NCBI RefSeq assembly: GCF_021018805.1
Contig: NC_086248.1
Location: 50,473,485-50,537,484 of the forward strand
Direction of reading: 5' to 3'
DNA from: Prinia subflava
Lineage: Eukaryota > Chordata > Aves > Passeriformes > Cisticolidae
Length of the DNA: 64,000 nt
The notes under the pieces are model-generated. The model was given only the letters and a program-made list of their open reading frames with translations, was not told the origin of the DNA and did not search any database. Within the stretch, counting starts at the first letter, position 1. Each line of letters begins with the position of its first letter. The position numbers and the translations under genes are program-made. Of the stretch, positions 53,573 to 64,000 are shown piece by piece.

Positions 53573-55504
53573 CTACAAAATATTCCAGGGAGACTGGAAG
53601 TATTTATCTCTTGACTTTCATCTCCTTGTAATGCTCTGAAAAGTGCCTTTTGCTGTCTTAATCCTACAATGTGTCCAAGCAATGCTGTTCCTTTCATCAG
53701 AATATAATATTGTTTTACACTTTTTGAAGTTAATGACTCTTATTATTTGTCTGAAATACATAACTAGGTATACAGTGGAAAGAGTACATCTGTTTTTCAA
53801 ATACAGCTTTATAAATCATGGTTACAGGCAGATGTTTAGATTTTTATTATTTTATTCTCTTTTGTTAATATCGTTGTGATGGAATGCAAAACCAGCACAA
53901 TTGTGAACAGTAACAGTGTTAAAAAACCTTTTTCTCCTCTCTCTGACCCTTCAGGTGAAATAAGGTTGGTCTCACAAGAATGTTTTTTATAATTGTCAAA
54001 CTATTGCATTATCTCTACATGTTTAAGATCTTAATTTTAGACATACATAACTGCTTAAATTGCTTAGCTCAAAGTAAAATAAAAACACTGGATGCTTTAT
54101 GACCTTTTAGAAAGAAAAAAATAATTTTTAGTCATGTTTTCACACCTTAGAAAAGAAATAAAATGGAAAGCACAAGAGACTGAAAAACTAGTAAAAATTA
54201 AAACCTCAAAATTTGTTCTGTGAGCATATAGCAATGAAATGAAGAATGGCAATAATCATAAGAGAAGGACAAATATTAATTTTGAAGCTAAGATATTTGC
54301 TGCTACCTTCCCCCCTAAATTGCTCTATCTTAGTATATTGTTAATTATGTCCAGTCACATTGTTGTCTGATTTGGTGCTTGGTGTTAAGAACTTCTAGTG
54401 TGTACAAATATTTTGAGTTGATGTTTAAAATTTTCCAACCATACACCTTATTAGAAATTCAGATTATTTCTGCATAATTTACTTTATCATTCTGCAGTTT
54501 TCAATGACATTGTCATGTTGCAGGTTTACCATTGTAAATATTTCTGTGATTAAAACTAAAATTTTCTAAACATTTTTTATGATCCAAACACGTCCAGATT
54601 CTTGTCTTAAACACCCTACATTTGTTTGCACGTTTTAATTAAGTTGTAAAATATTTTAAAATGGAACAAAGAATTAGACATGGCATTTTTTGGACTAATT
54701 AATTCTAAGTTAATGGGCATATATATCATTATAATGATGCCCAATGAGATTTTGCTTCTCTCACACCACCCCATAAAAGCATCCTTGAAAAAAAATGGGT
54801 TTCTTCTTATTTGCTATGCAAACATAATAAATTTTATTTCTGTAGCCTGCTACAGAAGGGATCAACGTAGATGAGATGAAAACACAGGAAAAAAGTTCAT
54901 GTGTATATGTAGTGGCTTGGTTCTCACTTTTGTTTTGCCAGAAAGGGAGCAGAGGCACAATATTTAACAGCCTTTATCCTAATCTTAAAACAACATATCC
55001 AAAAAAATCACCCTTTTTGCATGTATGTTTGCTTTCCACTGACTATACGTTTATTGAACCGTTTATTGTGTTCTGAAATAAAGCTTTGTTGTAGCTTCAG
55101 TGATGGCGTAAATTTCCTTTAGCAGGCACAGATGAAGACTTTAAAGAGCTGTTTTGGCAAAGCCAGCTGAGAGGGATGGTCAATAACGGTGCTGAATCCT
55201 CCAAAAGGATAAATAAATGTTAAATACAAAAGATGAGCTGAAGTGTGTCATAATTAAAAATGGCTTTTTTGACATTGTTGGGTGCTTCAGAATGAGACAG
55301 AGAAAGCTTAATTAACAGAGGATGTGTTTTTGTCTCTTTAAACAACAGAGTGCATATAATGTCTTATTTTTAGAGTTCTGCACTTAAAGAGAAGACAATT
55401 TTTTGGTTGAAGGCTAGGATATACTTCCAGCAGCATATTCCACTGACATGCATTTAGTTTATCTGCAATAGGAGTAAGTGTTCCTTAATGTTTAGGTTTA
55501 AAGT
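53573..55504. other. Non-coding, no gene recognised
   Basis: AT-rich sequence with short frames only. No named repeat family or RNA gene. Confidence 0.55.
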
Positions 55505-55620
55505 GAGATAAACAGGACGAGGGGGAGGCCGCGTCTCAAAGGAAGAAATCTATTCCTTCTAGCTTGGGGTATGGAGCCTTGGAGTGACCTTTCCAACCTT
55601 AATCATGCAGTTATGATTTC
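55505..55620 (+). mobile_element. CR1 LINE 3'-end remnant
   Basis: 'acaggacgagggggaggccg' at about 55,512 matches the CR1 block usually followed by a purine-rich run. 'gagtgacctttccaacctta' at about 55,581 matches the 'gatgacctttaaggtcccttccaaccc' region just before the CR1 3' terminus, in shortened form. The last bases, with 'cagttatgat', resemble a decayed CR1 terminal ATTCTATGAT repeat. About 200 bp normally between the two blocks is missing, so the copy carries an internal deletion. Confidence 0.65.
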
Positions 55621-58569
55621 TTAGCTTACGTTTAGTGCTGGTAGAATGAGATCCACTCGTTGTGAGATAGACTGATGGTAGTCTGTCAAAGGAAGGGGGA
55701 AAGCACACAATACTGTCACTTTGCATTCCTCTGCTTTTACACAGCTCCTGTGCAACAAAAGGAAATGTCTATTTTTTTCCCACTCTCTTCTCCTGCCCAG
55801 TCCTTCTGCTTGGTCATCACATGTTTGAGACATTTGTCGGTTGCAGAGAAATCTGTGGTATAAGATATTTAGGTTCATTACAAATTCAGCACGAGTTTCA
55901 GTAAGTAGAGAAGGTGGGCTGTTAAGTCTTCAAATGCAAAACCATCACAGCTATTATCAGAGTATGTCAAGAGTAGTTAAAGAGAATGATTTGGAAGTAG
56001 ATTTGTCTGAAACATTTAAAACTCTCCTGAAGCCTGGAAACCTACATGAAGAAAGTATTCTCTGAGGGACTGACATGACCTTACACTTACTCAGAGTATT
56101 TTATAACAGCACTTACTATGCTATTTAAATGCTATTATCTCTTTCGGCAGTGGCATGTCCTTTGTATTTCTATAGCAATAACAGGATAAAAACTGGGTTT
56201 TGCAGTTGTTTAGAACTGTCACTGACTCACGCTGGTATTCCCTGAATAAAGTAGACAAAGAAAATTATCTTTCTTTTCCTCAAATTACTCCTTTCTCCTT
56301 TTCTTATACACCTATTTATATGTAATTTCCAGTTCTCAACATGAATCTCTTGGCTCTGTGATTCCACAGTAATGTCTGGAAGCTGAGCCTTTCACTTTGC
56401 CCAGGTGCCTGTGTTGCACAGGCCATGCAGAAGCTTTGGTTGGAGGGAGGGGGCTGGCTCTGGCTCTGTGGTCAGAGCATGACCAGCCCCACAGCACAGG
56501 CCAAGAGTAAGTGGACAAGCAGATTTTCTCAAGACTGGGGAAGTGTGGTAGCCTGACAGGGTTTCTCCAGGTGTTTGAGATGAAGGGGTTGGTTTGACAG
56601 ATTCAGCTCTTGTTAGCCCTCTCGTGACATGGCCTCAGTTTCCAAATCCTGTTGGCAAGGAAGATTAACCAGTCTCCTGTGTGCCTGCCACAGCAGTAGC
56701 TTGGCTGCCTCCTTTCCCTGGGGGCTGAGGGAGCTATTTTTCTGCGTGAGGATGTAGAATGGATTTCCTGTACAGCCTGTGCCCTGGCTCCAATATCTAG
56801 AGGAGTATATGTTGTACAGCTGTCACTGCTCATTAGCACTTCTCCTCAGAATATGCTGGTGACAAAAAAGAAACCCTGAGTTATATGGTTAGGTCTCAAA
56901 GATGAGTGGATGTGTGCAAAGAAGAACTGTCCTGATTCATCTGACATAAATACAGACATGCTCTTGGAAACTGATGGACTAAAACTGCTCTCTGTTTTTG
57001 AGAAGGGGCTTGAATTTTCTTTATATTCTTAAGGTTATCTTGAGAAAGTTTATGCTGTTTGTTTGTTTTGAGAAGACAAAGTCCATTTTTTTTTCTCCAA
57101 GATCACCTGTGGACAGAGTTCTCTAATAAGCAAGCTCCTGCCTTCTCCTTCAAAGAGATTTCTAGTAGGAGGAATGTTGAATGGCTAAAATCTCAAAGTA
57201 TTTTCTATGATCAGGTAGAGTTGAAAAGCTTCTTCAGAGGAAAATACTCCAGCTACCAATAAAATATGATTTAATACCAGATGTTTTAATTCTTACTAAT
57301 TACAGTAGTACTTAATTTTATTTTCTACTAATAATTGGTGGAAACCGAATGGTGGGCTACAGACAGCTAGCTTGCTTTGATATATAAAAGTGTTTTCTAT
57401 TCTACTTACTGTATATGTGAATTTAAACTATATTTTACCTGTTTTTCTGTGTAGATAGAGGGGGCAAGAGGGATAAGTTTGTAGTAGACAGTTTACTGCT
57501 TGCTTGAAAACTTATTCTTATTTGAAGAAAATGGAGAAACACTTTTTAGTGTTTTATTGAATATTTACTATTATAAACAGCTTTTATCTTTAATAATATC
57601 AGAAGATTTCCACAGCAGATGTGCATTTAAATTGTTTAAGTACATCATTCCTCACAGTACAATCAACAGTTGCTGGGCATTAATGGAATCCTCTCAGGGG
57701 AACAGTTTGTTATCTCTTTGATGGGAACAGGTCTTTTATCAGCCATGATTGTTAATACAGTTGAGGCAGACCAGAGAGGCTGTTAATTATTCTGTTTGAG
57801 TGTGCTTTAGTGAAGTTATCAGCACAGTACATCTGTTGAACTTCCTTTTACAAAATAAAACTTAAAATAAATATGAAATTAGATTTGAAGGGAAAAAAAA
57901 GACATTTGCCTGCAGATGGATCGTAATGTTTCTGAGCATAGGTAGATTTGTTAGTTTAACACTGATCTTCTCTTATATGATTCATGCAAGAGAATTTTAT
58001 TTTAATAATAACCATTATTGTTTCTGGTAGTTTGTTTTCCTGGTAAGTACTGTCCTTTTCCCCATCAAATTATTTAGATCTTGGTGTTTTTTAGATTATT
58101 ACATCTTTCTTCAAGGCACTGTCAGCAACCAAACAGATCTGACTCAGGTAGGGGTCAGGGTGGATCCTCCAGTAGCAAAAGCTATTGATCAAATTCCTAA
58201 AGTCTGGGACAGCCCTGCTGCTTCTAGATGTCTTTAGCAGCCAGTGCTTGCACATCTATGCCTGGTGAACCTGAACTGAAAACCCAGTTGCAAAAAAGGG
58301 AATCAGGCATGACATTGGGAGAAGAGAGCAGTAGTAGAGAAAGATATTTCTTTATAGAAATGCAAGTTTTTAAAAGGTTGGAATTTGGAGAATTGGTGCT
58401 TCTATTTCCTTAAGTGCATATGGGTGGGCAAAGAGATAAGTAGTGCCACATAATTCTTTCATTCTCATCTATTATATTTTTCCCACGAGTTAGTGTCAAT
58501 CAGTAGAAAGGTCATGTGTTGGAACCACAATTACTGTCATTATTTTCTTACTTTGTTTTTAAGACAGTT
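55621..58569. other. Non-coding, no gene recognised
   Basis: A GC-richer patch at 56.34-56.85 kb has overlapping frames on the minus strand but no domain or consistent splice pattern. The rest is AT-rich. No RNA gene or named repeat recognised. Confidence 0.5.
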
Positions 58570-58575
58570 GTTCAC
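58570..58575. repeat. Target-site duplication, left copy (GTTCAC)
   Basis: Six bases directly before the LTR's TG, repeated exactly after its terminal CA at 59430-59435. A 6-bp duplication is characteristic of ERVK (class II) integrases. Confidence 0.95.
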
Positions 58576-59050
58576 TGTGGCGGTGTGCGTTTGTGATTAT
58601 GAGCTTTGTTTAGACCTTTTGTGAACCCTCATTTGATGAAAGCTAGGATAGAGACGTTAGGAAGGACTTAGTAAGTGACCTAGAAGGTTTGTGCCAGGAG
58701 GGCTGGTGGACAGACGAAGGAGAGGACTCTGGAAAGGCTATTTGGAGTAGTGGTTGAGGGCGTTGACAGAAGGATAAAGGAGGGAAGAAACTGAGATAGA
58801 GGAAGTAGAAAAGGATTTTGGAGTGGATTACTATTGTAAGTGGAATAAGGATGCACGGAAATGACATTAGGAATGTTTTGTTGTGGTTTAATTATATTAT
58901 GTTTGTATGGGTTTGGTTCTCTGTATCCCCTCCTCCCTAATTGAAATTCAGGCTCCCTGCTGAGTTACTTACAGCCAGTTCTATGTTTAGCACAGCAGTT
59001 AGCTGTCAATCCCTTTTCCCGCCTTTGAGTTTCTCCTCCCCAATCCTCCT

Positions 59051-59160
59051 GATTGGTCCCGGACCCCCAACTCCTCCCCTGTGCTCCCCAGAGATAGTAT
59101 TTGATTTGTCTAGAGGTAAGGAGACACCCCTTTCCCCGCCCCTATTCTAGTCCCTTAAAA
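59051..59160 (+). promoter_or_regulatory. LTR promoter elements (CCAAT, GC box, TATA-like)
   Basis: An inverted CCAAT box at 59051-59056, CCCCGCCCCT at 59134-59143 and TTAAAA at 59155-59160 are spaced as in a retroviral U3 promoter. Transcription would begin near 59185 and run rightwards into host DNA. These are sequence matches only; activity is unknown. Confidence 0.65.
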
Positions 59161-59212
59161 GTTGCTGCACAGCTTTGTTCGGGGTTCAGATTGCTTGGTT
59201 CTCAGTTGTGTT

Positions 59213-59218
59213 AATAAA
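59213..59218 (+). promoter_or_regulatory. Poly(A) signal of the ERVK-type LTR
   Basis: AATAAA followed within 20 bases by a TGTTCCTGTTCTCG stretch, a plausible GU-rich downstream element. Its position between the TATA-like box and U5 marks the R region. Confidence 0.8.
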
Positions 59219-59429
59219 TCTGTTCCTGTTCTCGCTGCGTCCGGACCCTTCCTTCTTTGCTTCTGCACGCTTGGAAAGCCTTGGAGAGGAACGAGGAACC
59301 TCTCTTGGTGGCACAAGAACCCAAAGGGATCAACCCTGCTCAGCCTGCTGCAGGTTGACCCTGCTTTACTGTGCCGTGGTGTACGAGCTAGCCCGGCAGA
59401 AAGCAACAGGCTTTCAAAGCACCGCGACA

Positions 59430-59435
59430 GTTCAC
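59430..59435. repeat. Target-site duplication, right copy (GTTCAC)
   Basis: An exact copy of 58570-58575 directly abutting the terminal CA of the LTR. Confidence 0.95.
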
Positions 59436-62400
59436 CAGTGCTATTCTAGCTTTTCTATTACACCACATGGCTCTCATAGACTCATACTCTTTTACAACTG
59501 TGGGAGCAAAGGTTGAATAGAATAAATGTCTACTGAGTGGCAATTCTCCTGCCCTCTCCTACCCCAAATTTCTGTCTGCTCTTGATATTTTTACCAAAAG
59601 GGTTTTTTGCACTGCTTCCTACAGAATTTCTGCATTGCTCTTCAGCAAAAATCTTCAAACTAATGTTGATACATCAGATAATCATGGCTTCTCCCAAGGC
59701 TCACTTTTTCATACACCCAGAACATCACCTTGTTTATTTTCTGATGTAAATGTTTTAGGGAATTTTGGCTATGTGAAAGTAGTACTCTCTCCAGACACCT
59801 CTTAAAGATCAAATACCTTGAGAGGATACAGGTTTTTACCAGAAACAAATGTAAAGGACAGGGTGTGGCCAGTGGGAAAGAGGGTTGATTAACAGCAAAC
59901 ACAGTTTCTAAAGAGGTTTGGATTCCCAATAGAAAAAAAAGTGTCAGCTGACTGGCACCTAAAAAATAAACATGATTATGTGCAGCCTCTGCAGCTGTAA
60001 AGTTATTGTACACTGTCAATACTTGAGGATAGGAGTGAGTTTCAGCTTGTTTTCACTTGTCAACAGTTAAAAAAAAAGCGAAGGGCACACTGAGAAAGGA
60101 GCAGCTGGTTTTAACAGACACCTGGTTGCACTTTCCCTTAAATTTCCTAGACACTGTTTTTTCATGTGTTCTTACTGCCCTTCCAGAATTAATGCAACAT
60201 TTCACTTCTCCTCCTAGGATGTCTGTGGTTATACCTGGTATTGAACACCAGAAGACACAATCTCTTCCTGACTCTTTTTTTTTTTTCCTGTAATGAATTC
60301 CTTTTGTATATGCAATAGTAGGAAAATAAGTCTGTTAATCTTTAGGGGTGGTGTTAAGTTTTATGTAGCTATACAGCCCTGTTTGTTTAAATCCCTGTTT
60401 GAGGTACACAGGTGCAAAACTTCAATGCAGGATCACACCACCCAGTCAACACCAGTTCCTTCTTTCACACAACTGGATTAGCATGCAGGTTAAATTCATA
60501 GTTCACCACTAAAGCAATTGTAAAGCTTACATGTTAGAAATTTGGTGAGCAGTAAGCAAGAGGTTTGTGGTGAAGGCTATTCTATTATGTAATGGAGAAC
60601 CTCAGTTACAGGAATATTAATGTTGTTCAGGAATGTGGGGAGCTGAATCTTTGAATTACACATGGAAAAATAAAGGGGAGGATGTTCAGAAAAAATAGAG
60701 ATCTTGCTGAATAACATGGCAAAATTCCCTCTGATATCTTCAAGAGTGGCCTTGAAACTTTGCTGAGGATTTCGTATTTGCTTGTTTGTCAGGTTGAAAC
60801 AAACAGATCTCACTATTGCTGCTAGCTCAGGTCTTGATCTTGTTAACACTTAACTGCCTTTTTAACTTGTAAATTTATTATTAGAGTGTTTCTTTCAGGC
60901 TGTAGAATTATTATATGCTTAATTCATACAGCACTCCTGATTCCTTTCAACCCAGTAAAATTCAAGTAACTTTCTCCCACTGAGAGTAATTTCCTTCCTG
61001 TATTCATTCTGCCTTGCTTCTAAACTTTGAGAGAGAAATATTAATATCATTTTTAATGTTTTTCTGTAAAAAAATTGTAAATCTCACAGTTTTTACATTT
61101 TGATACGTATTCTTCTGAGGCTCACACTAAATTTAACATTAACTTCTTTTACATCTTTCTGGACATCATAGAAATGCTGTGAATTTTATCCATCTTGCCA
61201 ATAAGAAGCATTTTGCAGAAGTTCTTCTGCTCTGCCTTACATTAGTCTACTGTGCTTGAGCATTACTTAATTTTTTTTTTAAGATCAAGATTGTATCATT
61301 CAAATTGATCTCTGCATTACAAACCTTTAGACTTCTTCATATTGGGCCTTTATAGCTTTGGTTTTGCTGAAGTATATGGTGGATATGCCTAAAGCATGTG
61401 TATCAGAAAATAGCCTCATCCTCTGTGCAGGACACAGAACTCACCATTCTCCTGGAATATCCTCCCTTGCAGCCCTGTGACTCCCAAACCTTGACATGTA
61501 AACTCCACACAAACAACATTGCAGACAGCAGTACAATCCCCTTCCTACGTTTGCTTTTTTTCTCTTTATGCATCCCAAAATTTCTTGGGCTCCCTGATCA
61601 TAGCACTGGGCTGGGACTTCTGCCATGATGAATGGTTTAAATCTTTGTGTGACACACTCCACTCCACAGCAGCCCTTTGATTGTACAGCCATGGTATAAT
61701 TTTTCTAAGAGCTGATTCAATTTTGTCAGCAATAAAATCCCTTTTTAACAGACTGGAGCTATTTAGAACAAAGGTTGTATATAAACACAACATTGATAAG
61801 CTACTGCTGGTACTAGCTGAGGTTGCACTACGTAATTTAGTTGCATCATCATGTCCCAAGCACTAATTACAGAAGCTTAATGAGAGACTGGGTGTGTAGG
61901 TCTAGGCTCCCACCTGGCCTGCAAAGTACCATGACACTCACCATATCTCATATTTTGGCTGACCTTTCATCATAACTGCTGTTGCACCACTAATTTTTAG
62001 AGGTTTTATGATTCTATACAGATACCTCATTAAAATATGAAATGTTAATGGACTTAGCATCTTCTGTGGGCACCACCTTCTAATTGGTGATTCCCTGTGG
62101 AGAGCTGCTTTTTGGAGGGAGGACCCAAATCTGAGATGCAAATGTTTTTCATAAGATCTTAGATGTATAGCTATGCAATTGTCTTTTTATTAATAGTAGA
62201 TGAGGACTCAAAAGGTTTACAGTTGAAGGTATCTTAGGAAGAGCTGTTGACCAGAAGAATTTTCCACAGAAATGCAGATTATATGAATAACATATACATA
62301 TAACATAAAACTGTTTTGCTGAAGTACCACAGGCTTAAAAAGGTTTTGCACTTGAAAGAAAAAAACAAACAACCAAACAAAAACATCCTCCATTTCAAAG

Positions 62401-64000
62401 CTGAAGATATTTAAATCAAGAAATTAAAACAAAGTACTATTTGGGGCTGATTACATTTGCAGCACTGAAATCCTGTAACCTCTGAGGGAAGGTTTATTTT
62501 AGTCCCTGCTGTAATTCAGCTTTGAGTGTGAAGCAGCCAAGACTTCATCCAGCTCTATCCTCTCCCTGCCAACACTGTAATTTGGATACTGACCTGCATC
62601 GTAAATTACTCCTTTGTACCTGAAGAAGTCCAGTACTTTAAACTAACTAGATAGATGTCATTTGCTATTCCTTTGAGTCTTCATTTTTATTTCAGCTGTC
62701 AACAAAAAGATCTTTATACAATATATGTTAGGAGGAAAGCGCTGATATCAATTCCCTGGTGTCTTCCTTGCCTTTTTCACTGTGGTTGACGTTCATTCTG
62801 TAGACTTTTCTAGTTTTCAGAAACTGTTGACTATTTTACTTTTGTGCACATGGTAATTGTGCATAGATACTTCTTTAAAAAGTAATTTTCATGTCAAAGA
62901 TACCCTGAAAAGTTTTTCTGTCTATCTGAACTTCAACTTCCATATGTCCTACAGAAAGTATAAATTAGCAGAATATCCATATCACAAATAGAGAAGCACC
63001 TGACTCTTCCAGAAAACCATTCTTCTCTGTATTTTTGTAAGGTAAACTTGTACTCTGTGGAAACTTACGTTGTGAGCTAAATTCTGAAGGGCTAAATTCA
63101 AGTTGTTGGTATCCCCTAGACTCATGCTGGTGTTGTATATTTTGCACTTAGCAATAAAGTATGCTTCCCCAGCTTAGGCAATGTTTGCAAAGCACTTCTG
63201 CTTGGTTTTGTTGCCACACAAATGTGAGGATCCATTTAAAAGAATTGGAAGTTACGTAAATTCCTTAAACTCTTCTTCCTGCAGCATAAACTTGCCACAG
63301 AATTCTTGGTATGAAGTATCTCATGTAAAATATGGGGAATTTAGTAACAAGCTTAAAGACAGGAAAATCATCCTGCATTGAGTGCAGAGAAAAATTAAGT
63401 GTTGAGGAAAAAGAGATGAGTATTTGCAAGACTTAAATGGAAGTTGTTTTCTTGGAAGGGGTGGTCAAATTATTCAACATTTTTAAAGAAATAACAGATG
63501 AAATTATTTAAATAAACACGTAAAAAACATAAGTTTGTCTTGTGAAATTGTCTCGCCATCTCCTATTTGCACTGCATTTGAGCAGTGCCCAAATTATTTA
63601 CCTATCCCCACACCCTGTAGCCATTTATAACATATATCCTTTTGAGTAATTTTCTTTTCTGTCTTAAAGCTGGAAAGGTATATTCCCGCAGTTTGAATTT
63701 AAGGAACCTAGGATTAACATGACCCAGGGGCAGTAAATAATTTTGCCACCTGCACTAGAATGAAATTTCTGATGTCTTGTTTTTCATTTCTGCTACAAGT
63801 GTCTAATAAGTTGTTTTTTTCAGACTATAATGCATATGATAATGTAGCCTTGTTTTATTTATGGGGTAAATTGTCGTGATGTCAAGAAAGACATTTTTTG
63901 TGTTAATATTCAAATTCCAGGCTGCACATCACATTTCTATGGACTTGAGGCCCTTTTATAGATATATTTTTTCCCAAATTTGTAAAGACCAATAAAGTCT
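59436..64000. other. Non-coding, no gene recognised
   Basis: AT-rich sequence to the end of the window. Short frames on both strands (the longest 59660-60019, 119 codons, minus) show no recognisable domain. AATAAA sites such as that near 63,990 are expected by chance at this base composition and are not evidence for a gene end. Confidence 0.55.

Larger units (their letters stand above)
58576..59429 (+). mobile_element. Well-preserved ERVK-type solo LTR
   Basis: An 854-bp LTR that starts TGTGGCGGTG and ends CACCGCGACA, nearly perfect terminal inverted repeats (9 of 10). It is flanked by an exact 6-bp duplication, GTTCAC, which points to class II (ERVK-like). Reading + strand: an A/G-rich U3; an inverted CCAAT box (gattgg) at 59051-59056; a GC box at 59134-59143; a TATA-like TTAAAA at 59155-59160; AATAAA at 59213-59218; and about 195 bp of U5. 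I count about 20 CpGs, far denser than the flanks, so CpG decay has barely begun and the insertion is probably young. No internal retroviral sequence adjoins it. Frames at 59155-59516 on both strands are LTR sequence, not host genes. Confidence 0.95.

Noticed and set aside
59175..59516. 113-codon + frame and overlapping frames around 59.2-59.5 kb
   Set aside because: They cross the R/U5 part and right boundary of the ERVK-type LTR; LTRs of this kind do not encode such proteins.

Overview
This window looks like intergenic or intronic DNA from a bird, probably a passerine songbird. It is AT-rich and CpG-poor. The evidence for a bird is several degenerate CR1 LINE fragments (the dominant bird and reptile LINE) and LTRs of bird endogenous-retrovirus type. 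The passerine assignment is an inference from LTR style, recalled rather than searched. I found no protein-coding gene, tRNA, rRNA, CRISPR array or bacterial-type operon. The open frames are short, overlap on both strands, often lack an ATG, and mostly fall in repeats or in sequence with no recognisable product.

Layout. 1-3.5 kb is unannotated sequence with one poly(A) run. 3.47-3.76 kb is a compound microsatellite: (CA)n, a 23-unit octamer array, then (TA)n. 3.8-13.2 kb is featureless apart from an AT-rich tract, an (AAAT)n repeat and one hairpin. At 13,237-13,897 there is a complete solo LTR with perfect 8-bp terminal inverted repeats and a 5-bp target duplication. 19.4-21.4 kb holds two CR1 pieces on the + strand in the 'wrong' order: a 3' piece upstream of a piece carrying the 5' region and endonuclease domain. 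21.4-33.4 kb is a long stretch with only simple repeats and a hairpin. A second, older solo LTR lies at about 33,419-34,255, with a CR1 fragment just after it. A more GC-rich, purine-biased segment lies at 36.5-37.1 kb. A nested hairpin cluster is at 44.4 kb and a minus-strand LTR fragment at 45.1-45.3 kb. 53.5 kb has a perfect 16-bp hairpin and 55.5 kb a CR1 3'-end remnant. At 58,576-59,429 there is a very well preserved ERVK-type solo LTR with a perfect 6-bp target duplication and about 20 retained CpGs.

How the parts relate. Nothing suggests a gene system; the window records repeated retroelement insertion into non-coding DNA. The three bounded LTRs each stand alone with no gag, pol or env next to them, as expected after LTR-LTR recombination. 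The most unusual signal is an apparent excess of perfect short-loop inverted repeats (eight with stems of 10-16 bp found by eye), two with 16-bp arms. I did not find a new biological system and do not claim one.
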